From the NCBI GenBank assembly GCA_022704585.1, contig JAKJGD010000167.1:1-5519 (forward strand): a stretch of DNA of 5,519 nt, written 5' to 3'. The notes beneath the pieces were generated by a model. It had not been told where the DNA came from. It saw only the letters and a list, made by a program, of their open reading frames with translations, and made no database searches. The translations under genes and the position numbers were made by a program. The first letter of the stretch is position 1, and every line of letters begins with the position of its first letter. Below are positions 1-5,519 of the stretch, in pieces. Source of the DNA: Spirochaetota bacterium. GTDB lineage: Bacteria; Spirochaetota; UBA4802; UBA5550.

Positions 1-122
1 TTGACCGCATCCTTGCCGTTATGGGCGACTATTACCTGGTAGCCCTTGGTGGACAGGTAGCCGCTTATCTCCCCGCAGATGTCCGGCTCATCGTCAACGA
101 TCAGTACCAGTCGTTCGTTCAT
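1..122 (-). CDS. Response regulator, N-terminal receiver domain only (truncated by window edge)
   Basis: Only the first 40 codons are visible; the gene continues past the left edge. The reading starts MNERLVLIVDDEPDICGEIS and goes on through a GYQVIVAHNGKDAV segment. This is the first beta strand, first helix and second strand of a CheY-like receiver domain. Asp10 and Asp11 are the acidic pair that binds Mg2+. The phospho-acceptor Asp, expected near residue 55, lies outside the window, so neither phosphorylation competence nor the output domain can be judged. The ATG at 120-122 was chosen because it gives the usual short leader before the first strand and has a G-rich stretch 5 nt upstream. 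The gene starts 18 nt after the stop of the five-PAS kinase, so it is probably co-transcribed with that kinase and a likely partner (inference). It has a canonical DD pair, unlike the ED pair of the two receivers upstream, so it belongs to a different receiver lineage. It could be a lone receiver, a DNA-binding regulator or another hybrid protein. Confidence 0.88.
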   Translation of the reverse strand, partial: MNERLVLIVDDEPDICGEISGYLSTKGYQVIVAHNGKDAV

Positions 123-127
123 CGGAT

Positions 128-133
128 CCCCCC
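128..133 (-). promoter_or_regulatory. Probable ribosome binding site of the downstream response regulator
   Basis: A run of six G on the minus strand sits 5 nt before the ATG at 122, within the 18-nt gap after the preceding stop codon. It is a weak match to the Shine-Dalgarno core. It still supports this start, because no better purine block lies near another in-frame start in view. Confidence 0.5.
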
Positions 134-140
134 GTTCCCG

Positions 141-3140
141 TCATTCTTCTTCCGGCATTCTGCCCGGTTTTCTCGATACCGGAAGACGGACATGGAAAAC
201 CGCTCCACTCTCCCCGGGAACTATATCGATCGTGCCCCGGTGCGCCTTGATGATGCCGTAGCTTATGGAAAGGCCCAGGCCTGTGCCTTTGCCCACTTCC
301 TTGGTCGTGAAAAACGGCTCAAATATGCGTTCGGCCACGTCCGCCGGCATCCCTGGCCCGGTGTCTCCGAACCTGATCACAACGTCATCGCCGTCCTGCT
401 CGCGGTATGATTTCACCATGATATTCTTTTCCTGTAAAGGATTTTTCGCTCCCAGCATTGCGTCTTTTGCATTGACGATAAGATTGATGAATACCTGTTC
501 CAGCTTGCTCAGGTCTCCGCGGACCGGGGGCAGGTTATCCGCAAGGTCGAGGCTGACGCCTATGTCATTGATCCTGAGCTGCTCGCCCAGCATGTCGAAC
601 GCGACCCGTATCGGAAGATTGGGATCGATATCGCTGAAATCGTAGTCGCTCTTCCGGCCGAATTCCCGGAGGTGGTTTATGATGTGGGCGGCGCGGTCAA
701 CCTGCGCGACGATCTTCTGCACCCGCTCCCTGACGAAGTCCTCGGTCGCGTACTTTTCATTCAGCCCGTCCATCAGGTACTGCGATGCCATCTTGATGAC
801 GTTGAGGGGCTGGTTCAGCTCGTGCGCCACGCCGGTGGCCATCTCGCCCACCGTGGCCATCTTGCTGGACTGGAGAAGCTGCTGCTCGACCATGCGCTTC
901 TCGGTTATGTCCTTGCCGTGGATAAGGAAGCCCTTGAGCGCGTCGTTTTCATCCTTTATAGGGTTTATAGTGATGCCCAGGACTCCCGGTTTGCCGTTAT
1001 TATCCCGGTAATTGATGTCGGTCAGATTGATCGGGCAGTTCCCGATGATGCAGGACGATATGCCCGAATATATGGCGTCCCATTCCCAGTCGATGTCATA
1101 CCCCGTTATCTTCTTTCCCACGGCTTCGGACGAGGGCACTCTGAAGGTCTCCTCCGCCATGTGGTTCCAGTGGGTAATGACGTCGTGCGTGTCCACGCCG
1201 ATCAGGATCGAGGTGATGGAATTGAGCAGGTTTTCATTATCGGCGGAGACCCGTTTCAGCTCGTCGATGTACTTCTTCCGCTCCGTGATGTCGCGGGCAA
1301 CGCCAAGGACCGCGTACGGCGTGCCCTCCCGGTACAGAAGGGATGCCGAGGTTTCGATATGCCTGGATTCGCCCGACCGGGCCCTGAGATTATATTCGAT
1401 GATCCTGGTCTGATTGCCCGTCCGGATCATACCGGCGATCTGGGCGGTCGCGCGCTCGAGATCTTCCACGGTTACGAGGTCCTTGAAGGAGAGCCGGGGG
1501 ATGTCGTCCCGGGCATATCCCAGGAGAGCGAGGGCGGCGTTATTGGCATCGATAAAATTCCCTTTGAAATCGTGGATGTAGACCAGGTTCAGCGACCCGT
1601 CGAAAATGGCGCGATACCGGTTCTCGCTTTCAACGACCGCCTCCTCCATCCGCTTCCTGTCCGTGATGTCCGCCATCACGCCCGTGACCCCGGTTACCGC
1701 TCCGCCGCTTGTGACGACCCTGCTGGAGGTGCGCACATGGCGTACGGTCCCATCCTTGTCAAGGACCCGGAATTCGAACGATTCGTTCGCGCCGGCGATC
1801 GTTTTTGCCAACCGCCGGATCAGCTCCGGCAGGTCGTCGGGATGCACCAGCTCCCTGAAATTCCTGCCGATAACTTCGTCCACGCGGTACTGGCTTATCC
1901 CCTGGAGCGCAGGACTCATGTAGGTGATGGTACCGGCCGCATCCAGCGTGAAAATCACGTCGTTCAGGTTTTCTACGAGCGTCCGGTACTTCTCTTCACC
2001 CCGGCGAAGGGCGTCCTCCATGCTTTTGCGCTCGGTGATGTCCAGGCCCGAGCCCACCAGGTAGTCGCTGCCGCCGATCGACACCCGGCGGCCGGTGATG
2101 ATAAAATCGCGAATTTCATTGTCCACGCCGCTCTGGCGAAGGCGGGTCTCGAAGGTTACCGTGCCCCCGGCAAAACCTTCGTCGAGCATCTTCCCGAACA
2201 GCTCCCGGTTCTTTTCATTCATGACATCGAACACGTTAACGCCTGCCATGCGGTCTACAGACGAGCCGTAGAGCTCCTCCAGCTTGCGGTTCCATCTCAC
2301 GAACCGCCCCTCGCGGTTGACCGCATAAAACACGGTCGGGAGGCTGTCGAGAACGGCCTCCATGAATTCCTGCTGCTCGCGGAGCGCCCGGTGCGATCTC
2401 TCCACCTCGGTGATGTCGCGTATTACGCCGCGAATGATCTTCCGGTTGTCTTCCGGGGAGCGTTCCAGGTTGGCGGTCATGACGCAGTGGATGACCTCCC
2501 CGTCCTTCCGGCGCAGGGAGGTGCTAAAATCCTTGATGAAGCCGTTTGCCTTGATATGATCCAGGAACCGGTCGGGGTCTTTCGGGTCGACGAATACGTC
2601 CCGTACGTTGATCTCCGGGACCTCTTCGCTCGTATATCCGAACATCGCCTCCAGGGCCGGATTGAAGTCCAGGATTTTACCGGACATGTCGTGCGTGTAC
2701 ACGGCGTCTTTCATTGTTTCAAACAGGGAGCGATAGCGGTTCTCGCTCACGCGGAGCCTCCGGTCCAGCCGGTGCTTGTACAGGGCAATCTCGATGTTGG
2801 TGACCAGCTCCATCTCGCCGAAAGGCTTTATCAAATAGCCGTACGATTCGGCCGTTTTCGCCCGCTCCACGGTCTTCCGGTCCGCGAACGCCGTCAGGTA
2901 GATCACCGGGACGCGATACTTTTCATTCACGATCCGGGTCAGCTCGATCCCGTCCAGTCCGCCCTTGATCCTGATGTCCATGAGGATCAGGTCCGGCGTC
3001 TCGCGCTCGATGCTCGCGAGCGCATCGTCGCCGTTCGCGGCCGCGTCCGTGACGGCATACCCGCGGCTCTGGAGCACCTCCCTGATCAGCTCCATGGTGA
3101 CGAGCTCGTCCTCTACGATAAGAACCTTTATTTCCGCCAT
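141..3140 (-). CDS. Receiver-PAS(x5)-histidine kinase (N-terminal-receiver hybrid sensor kinase), 999 aa
   Basis: Soluble sensor kinase predicted to autophosphorylate on His and to pass phosphate to a receiver. Domains in order: receiver, residues 1-122 (acidic Glu10/Asp11, phospho-acceptor Asp55, Thr83, Lys105); PAS1 about 133-250, PAS2 254-375, PAS3 380-500, PAS4 505-625 and PAS5 630-750, most ending in a DITERK-like PAC signature; HisKA about 755-828 with [13 protein letters not shown] (His773); HATPase about 875-987 with the N box (Asn886, Asn890), DTGPG (Asp926), the F box EPFFTTK and [16 protein letters not shown] is typical of FixL/DctB-like kinases. All catalytic motifs look intact. 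No membrane helix or signal peptide is visible, so the stimulus is probably internal. The start at 3138-3140 is preceded by AGGAG with 7-nt spacing. An in-frame ATG 33 codons earlier would overlap the previous gene and adds an Arg/Cys-rich tail that does not look like a receiver N-terminus. There is no C-terminal receiver; the regulator encoded 18 nt downstream is the natural phosphate acceptor (inference). PAS ligands are unknown. PAS5 has two close cysteines (697 and 702). Confidence 0.95.
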   Translation of the reverse strand: MAEIKVLIVEDELVTMELIREVLQSRGYAVTDAAANGDDALASIERETPDLILMDIRIKGGLDGIELTRIVNEKYRVPVIYLTAFADRKTVERAKTAESYGYLIKPFGEMELVTNIEIALYKHRLDRRLRVSENRYRSLFETMKDAVYTHDMSGKILDFNPALEAMFGYTSEEVPEINVRDVFVDPKDPDRFLDHIKANGFIKDFSTSLRRKDGEVIHCVMTANLERSPEDNRKIIRGVIRDITEVERSHRALREQQEFMEAVLDSLPTVFYAVNREGRFVRWNRKLEELYGSSVDRMAGVNVFDVMNEKNRELFGKMLDEGFAGGTVTFETRLRQSGVDNEIRDFIITGRRVSIGGSDYLVGSGLDITERKSMEDALRRGEEKYRTLVENLNDVIFTLDAAGTITYMSPALQGISQYRVDEVIGRNFRELVHPDDLPELIRRLAKTIAGANESFEFRVLDKDGTVRHVRTSSRVVTSGGAVTGVTGVMADITDRKRMEEAVVESENRYRAIFDGSLNLVYIHDFKGNFIDANNAALALLGYARDDIPRLSFKDLVTVEDLERATAQIAGMIRTGNQTRIIEYNLRARSGESRHIETSASLLYREGTPYAVLGVARDITERKKYIDELKRVSADNENLLNSITSILIGVDTHDVITHWNHMAEETFRVPSSEAVGKKITGYDIDWEWDAIYSGISSCIIGNCPINLTDINYRDNNGKPGVLGITINPIKDENDALKGFLIHGKDITEKRMVEQQLLQSSKMATVGEMATGVAHELNQPLNVIKMASQYLMDGLNEKYATEDFVRERVQKIVAQVDRAAHIINHLREFGRKSDYDFSDIDPNLPIRVAFDMLGEQLRINDIGVSLDLADNLPPVRGDLSKLEQVFINLIVNAKDAMLGAKNPLQEKNIMVKSYREQDGDDVVIRFGDTGPGMPADVAERIFEPFFTTKEVGKGTGLGLSISYGIIKAHRGTIDIVPGESGAVFHVRLPVSRKPGRMPEEE

Positions 3141-3147
3141 ACGCCTG

Positions 3148-3152
3148 CTCCT
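3148..3152 (-). promoter_or_regulatory. Ribosome binding site deciding the start of the five-PAS kinase
   Basis: AGGAG on the minus strand lies 7 nt before the ATG at 3140, in the 22-nt gap after the HD-GYP gene. It is the main reason for preferring this start over the in-frame ATG at 3239, which lies inside the preceding gene. Confidence 0.75.
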
Positions 3153-3162
3153 GCGATCGCAA

Positions 3163-4197
3163 TCATGCGGTCCCCTGAAGGGCCTGCCTGCCGTCCGCCG
3201 AAAACACGAACCCTCCGCCCAGCAGCGACAGGCACGCATTCACGGGTGCGGGGTCGTAACGGATCCCCCGGAATTCGGTCAGCTCCTTAACCGCGATTTC
3301 CAGGCCCAGGGCCGGGCGGTAGGGCCGGTGCGAGGCGATGGCCTCGACCACGTCCGCCACGACGATGATCCGGGCCTCCGGAAGTATCTCGTCTCCCGCC
3401 AGGCCCCGCGGGTACCCGGTGCCGTTCAGACGCTCATGGTGCTGGTACACCATCTCGGCGATCGGCCAGGGAAAATCTATGTTCCTGAGGATCTCGTAGC
3501 CGGCGCGGGAGTGGTCCTCGATGAGCTGGAACTCGACATCGGTGAGCCGGGAAGGCTTGACCAGGAGCTCGGCGGGCACGCCCAGCTTGCCGATGTCGTG
3601 GATTGAGGCGGCGATCGTGATGCCGTTGATCGTATCGGACGGGAGCCCCAGGTCCAGCGCGATGGCGGCGGCCAGCTGGGCCACCCGCCGCTGGTGCCCG
3701 GCCGTGTAGGGGTCCCGGGTCTCGACCGCCATCGCCATGGCCTCGGCGATCCCCATGACCGTGGTGCGGAGCTTCTCGTTGCTCTCCTTGAGCCGGGCCT
3801 CGCTCTCCCGCACCGTACGGTCCGCCCGGTGCTTGTGGAGCGCGATCTCTATGTTGCTGGAAAGCTCCCGGTCCTCGAACGGCTTCAACAGGTAGCCGTA
3901 GGAAAGCGTGTCCCGGGCGCGCATCACGACGTCATCGTCCGAGTACGCGGTCAGGTATATGACCGGTATGTCGAAATCGCCGGTCATGCGCCGGGCCACC
4001 TCGATCCCGTCCTGGTCGCCCCTGATCCTGATGTCGACAAGGGAAAGGTCCGGCATGTCGCTCCCGATCATGCCGAAGGCCTCGTCGCCGGAGGACGCAA
4101 TGCCCGTGACCGTATAACCGCTCCGGACCAGGCTCTCCCTGATATTTTCCGCGGTGATGAGCTCGTCCTCAACAATAAGGATTTTATTCCCCTTCAT
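3163..4197 (-). CDS. Response regulator with HD-GYP domain, predicted cyclic-di-GMP phosphodiesterase, 344 aa
   Basis: Two-domain cytoplasmic regulator of the RpfG type. The receiver covers residues 1-121 with Glu10/Asp11, phospho-acceptor Asp55 (LVDIRI), Thr83 and Lys105 (LLKPFE). A charged, probably coiled-coil linker follows (about 122-148). The HD-GYP domain covers about 150-325. Its expected metal ligands are all visible: His168, His200-Asp201, His229, His253-His254 and Asp282, with Lys204 after the HD pair. The signature reads HHERLNGTGYPRGL. Known members of this family hydrolyse c-di-GMP to pGpG or GMP, and receiver phosphorylation usually controls activity. Here that is inferred from family, not shown. 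The ATG at 4195-4197 has an excellent Shine-Dalgarno 9 nt upstream and begins a normal receiver (MKGNKILIVEDE). Its first 14 nt overlap the end of the HisKA_2 kinase gene in another frame, which suggests translational coupling and makes that kinase the likely phosphate donor. Its receiver is about 55% identical to that of the next gene. The C-terminal tail after residue 325 is short and unassigned. Confidence 0.95.
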   Translation of the reverse strand: MKGNKILIVEDELITAENIRESLVRSGYTVTGIASSGDEAFGMIGSDMPDLSLVDIRIRGDQDGIEVARRMTGDFDIPVIYLTAYSDDDVVMRARDTLSYGYLLKPFEDRELSSNIEIALHKHRADRTVRESEARLKESNEKLRTTVMGIAEAMAMAVETRDPYTAGHQRRVAQLAAAIALDLGLPSDTINGITIAASIHDIGKLGVPAELLVKPSRLTDVEFQLIEDHSRAGYEILRNIDFPWPIAEMVYQHHERLNGTGYPRGLAGDEILPEARIIVVADVVEAIASHRPYRPALGLEIAVKELTEFRGIRYDPAPVNACLSLLGGGFVFSADGRQALQGTA

Positions 4198-5519
4198 GGG
4201 ACCTGGCCTCCTTTCCGGCAGGGAACGTGATGATGAACTCGGCGCCCCTGCCTTGTTCCGACCGCACCTCCAGGGAGCCGCCGATCTGCTTCGTTAAAAT
4301 GCCGATGAGCCGGACTCCGAGGGAGCCGGCGGCGGCCACGTCGAACGCTTCGGGAAGACCCACGCCGTCGTCCCTGACCGATATCCGGTATGTCCCCCCG
4401 CCCGTGTCCGTCATTGATACTGTTATGACGCCCGTCCTACCGCCCGGGAACCCGTGCTTGAGTGCGTTGGTGACCAGCTCGTTCACCAGCAGGCCGCAGG
4501 GCACCGCCTCGTCTATGCCGAGCGTCACCGCCCCCACATCGAGTTGCAGCGCGACCCGGTCCGGGTCCACGCTCAGGGACTGGAAGATCGACATCGAGAG
4601 GCTCGTGACGTATTCCCTGAAATCGATGCGGGCCAGGTTTTCCGACCGGTAGAGCTTCTCGTGCACGATGGCCATGGACTTTATCCGGTTCTGCATTTCT
4701 CCCAGGGCCACGCCCACGTTGGCGCCCCGGGTTATGTACGAGTTCTGGAGGCCGATCAGGCTGGAGATGACCTGCATGTTGTTCTTCACGCGGTGGTGGA
4801 TCTCGCGGAGGAGCGCTTCCTTCTCGTGCAGGGAGGCGGCTATCTTCTCCTCGGCGAGCTTGCGCTCCGTTATTTCGGTATGGGCCACGACGATCCTGAG
4901 CGGGCCCTCGCCCGGGAAGCGGGTCACCTTGCCGACGAACCATCGATTGGCAAACGGCGCATGGCAGGGATATTCCTGCATATATGTCTCCGCGGCCCCG
5001 GTCATGACGCTCCTTATTCCGGCGGCGAATTCCGCCGCTCCTTCCGAACCGGTCCCGGTGGCGAAATCGCATACGGCGAGATAATTCGCGTCTTCGAACA
5101 CGCGCGCGTGTTCGCCGCCATTTTCAAGAGCGAACTCGCGCCACGCGCGGTTCACGGAGATTATCTCTCCCGTGCCGGCCAGGATGGCGATGTTCGCGTC
5201 CAGTGCGTTGACCGTGCTCTGCGCGAACCGCTCGGACTCCCGCACCGCCTCCTCCGCGCGCTTGCGGTCGGTTATGTCGAGCATGACGCCGACGACGCCT
5301 CCCGCGGTGCCGTTTTTGCTGGGATACACCGCCGTACTCAATATAACGTCGCGATACGAGCCGTCGGGGAGATGCATCTGCATTTCACGGGTCTGCGTGC
5401 CCCCGGCCGCAAGAAGCTCGCGGTCCATCCGGTCGTACGACCCGGCAAGGTCCGGCGGCCAAATGTCATACACGGTTTTCCCCACGATCTCGCTCATCGG
5501 CAGGTCAACGAACTCTTCG
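4184..5519 (-). CDS. PAS-PAS-HisKA_2 sensor histidine kinase (N-terminus cut by window edge)
   Basis: Open through the right edge: codons reading EEFVDLP precede the Met at 5495-5497 and complete a PAS helix. That Met is therefore internal and the true start is outside the window. Numbering from it: PAS-A to about 80, ending GVMLDITDRKR; PAS-B about 90-213, with NYLAVC and EYPCHAP motifs and ending HTEITERK; dimerisation/phosphoacceptor domain about 220-305 with LLREIHHRVKNNMQ (His234/His235); HATPase about 335-427 with NELVTNALKHGFP (Asn339, Asn344), DDGVG (376-380) and SLGVRLIG. HHRVKNN and the compact ATPase domain mark the HisKA_2 family, related to HWE kinases, rather than classical HisKA. 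Kinase motifs appear complete. The visible part is cytoplasmic, but further sensor or membrane segments could lie upstream. It is the first visible gene of the group. It overlaps the HD-GYP regulator by 14 nt, so that regulator is the leading candidate substrate (inference). The coding region holds a perfect 20-bp palindrome in PAS-B. Confidence 0.94.
   Translation of the reverse strand, partial: EEFVDLPMSEIVGKTVYDIWPPDLAGSYDRMDRELLAAGGTQTREMQMHLPDGSYRDVILSTAVYPSKNGTAGGVVGVMLDITDRKRAEEAVRESERFAQSTVNALDANIAILAGTGEIISVNRAWREFALENGGEHARVFEDANYLAVCDFATGTGSEGAAEFAAGIRSVMTGAAETYMQEYPCHAPFANRWFVGKVTRFPGEGPLRIVVAHTEITERKLAEEKIAASLHEKEALLREIHHRVKNNMQVISSLIGLQNSYITRGANVGVALGEMQNRIKSMAIVHEKLYRSENLARIDFREYVTSLSMSIFQSLSVDPDRVALQLDVGAVTLGIDEAVPCGLLVNELVTNALKHGFPGGRTGVITVSMTDTGGGTYRISVRDDGVGLPEAFDVAAAGSLGVRLIGILTKQIGGSLEVRSEQGRGAEFIITFPAGKEARSHEGE
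4207..4214 (-). promoter_or_regulatory. Strong ribosome binding site of the HD-GYP regulator, inside the preceding gene
   Basis: The minus strand reads AAAGGAGG with a 9-nt spacer to the ATG at 4197, nearly a full match to the anti-Shine-Dalgarno sequence. It lies within the last codons of the upstream kinase (GKEA region). Ribosomes finishing that kinase therefore terminate 14 nt past this start codon, an arrangement suited to coupled translation. Confidence 0.85.
5095..5114. repeat. Perfect 20-bp palindrome within the PAS-B coding region
   Basis: The half-site CGAACACGCG is followed immediately by its exact reverse complement, with no spacer and an alternating CG core at 5101-5108. The flanking bases do not extend the symmetry. 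It lies inside coding sequence for EHARVFE of the HisKA_2 kinase. A biological role is not shown: it could be an internal operator-like site, or simply a product of GC-rich codon use. Confidence 0.6.

Noticed and set aside
123..140. Intergenic gap examined for a terminator or promoter
   Set aside because: The 18 nt contain only a G-rich ribosome binding site and a GGATCC hexamer. There is no stem-loop and no room for a promoter.
3138..3239. Upstream in-frame ATG that would lengthen the five-PAS kinase by 33 residues
   Set aside because: The extension overlaps the end of the HD-GYP gene by 77 nt and reads as an Arg/Cys-rich stretch foreign to receiver N-termini. The ATG at 3140 has an AGGAG at ideal spacing.
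672..3290. Very long open reading frame on the plus strand (872 codons) opposite the five-PAS kinase
   Set aside because: It is in exact codon register with the minus-strand kinase gene over that gene, so it stays open simply because the kinase lacks TTA, CTA and TCA codons there. That is expected from GC-rich codon use. Its translation resembles no family I know, while the minus strand encodes clear receiver, PAS and kinase motifs.
3731..3750. Possible hairpin (ATCGCC ... GGCGAT, 6-bp stem, 8-nt loop)
   Set aside because: It lies inside the HD-GYP coding region, is short, has no U-tract and is not near a gene end. It is not supported as a terminator or regulatory element.
3694..4230. Plus-strand open frame opposite the HD-GYP regulator
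   Set aside because: It is also in antisense codon register with the real gene and has no recognisable domain, so I treat it as a shadow.
4437..5072. Second minus-strand frame of 211 codons inside the HisKA_2 kinase
   Set aside because: It is rich in Arg, Gly and Pro, typical of an off-frame reading of GC-rich DNA, and has no domain. The overlapping frame has intact kinase motifs.
5495..5497. This Met codon as the true start of the HisKA_2 kinase
   Set aside because: The frame stays open to the window edge. The residues before it (EEFVDLP) form the PAS helix that leads into MSEIVGKTVYDIWPPDL, so the Met is internal to a PAS domain.

Overview
The window is entirely bacterial signal-transduction coding sequence. 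Four genes all read on the minus strand, so transcription enters from the right edge (5519) and leaves at the left edge (1). They are packed as one apparent operon: the first two overlap by 14 nt, and the later gaps are 22 nt and 18 nt. No gene-free stretch is longer than 22 nt. I see no RNA gene, mobile element, CRISPR array, terminator or promoter. Any operon promoter must lie beyond position 5519.

In transcription order: (1) a sensor kinase, cut by the right edge, with two visible PAS domains and a HisKA_2-type (HHRVKNN) catalytic core; (2) a response regulator with a receiver domain joined to an HD-GYP domain, predicted to hydrolyse cyclic-di-GMP; (3) a 999-residue kinase with an N-terminal receiver domain, five PAS domains and a FixL/DctB-like HisKA plus HATPase core; (4) the first 40 codons of another response regulator, cut by the left edge. 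Both internal starts and the start of the last gene have a purine-rich ribosome binding site. The site of gene 2 is a near-perfect Shine-Dalgarno inside the coding end of gene 1.

The proteins look cytoplasmic: no signal peptide or membrane segment is visible in the two complete ones. The likely logic is that PAS domains sense small ligands, redox state or another internal cue. The HisKA_2 kinase may phosphorylate the HD-GYP regulator and so change c-di-GMP. The second kinase receives its own phosphoryl input through its receiver domain and probably passes phosphate to the last-encoded regulator. The two middle genes carry very similar receiver domains (about 55% identical by my hand count), so one donor could act on both. 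This wiring is inference.

The host is probably a Gram-negative environmental bacterium of moderately high GC with a large two-component repertoire. Desulfobacterota/deltaproteobacteria or Spirochaetota would fit the protein style, but the window holds no taxonomic marker and this is a weak guess. The genes belong to known families. What is notable is their arrangement, the paralogous receivers, two cysteine-bearing PAS domains and one perfect 20-bp palindrome, rather than a clearly new system.
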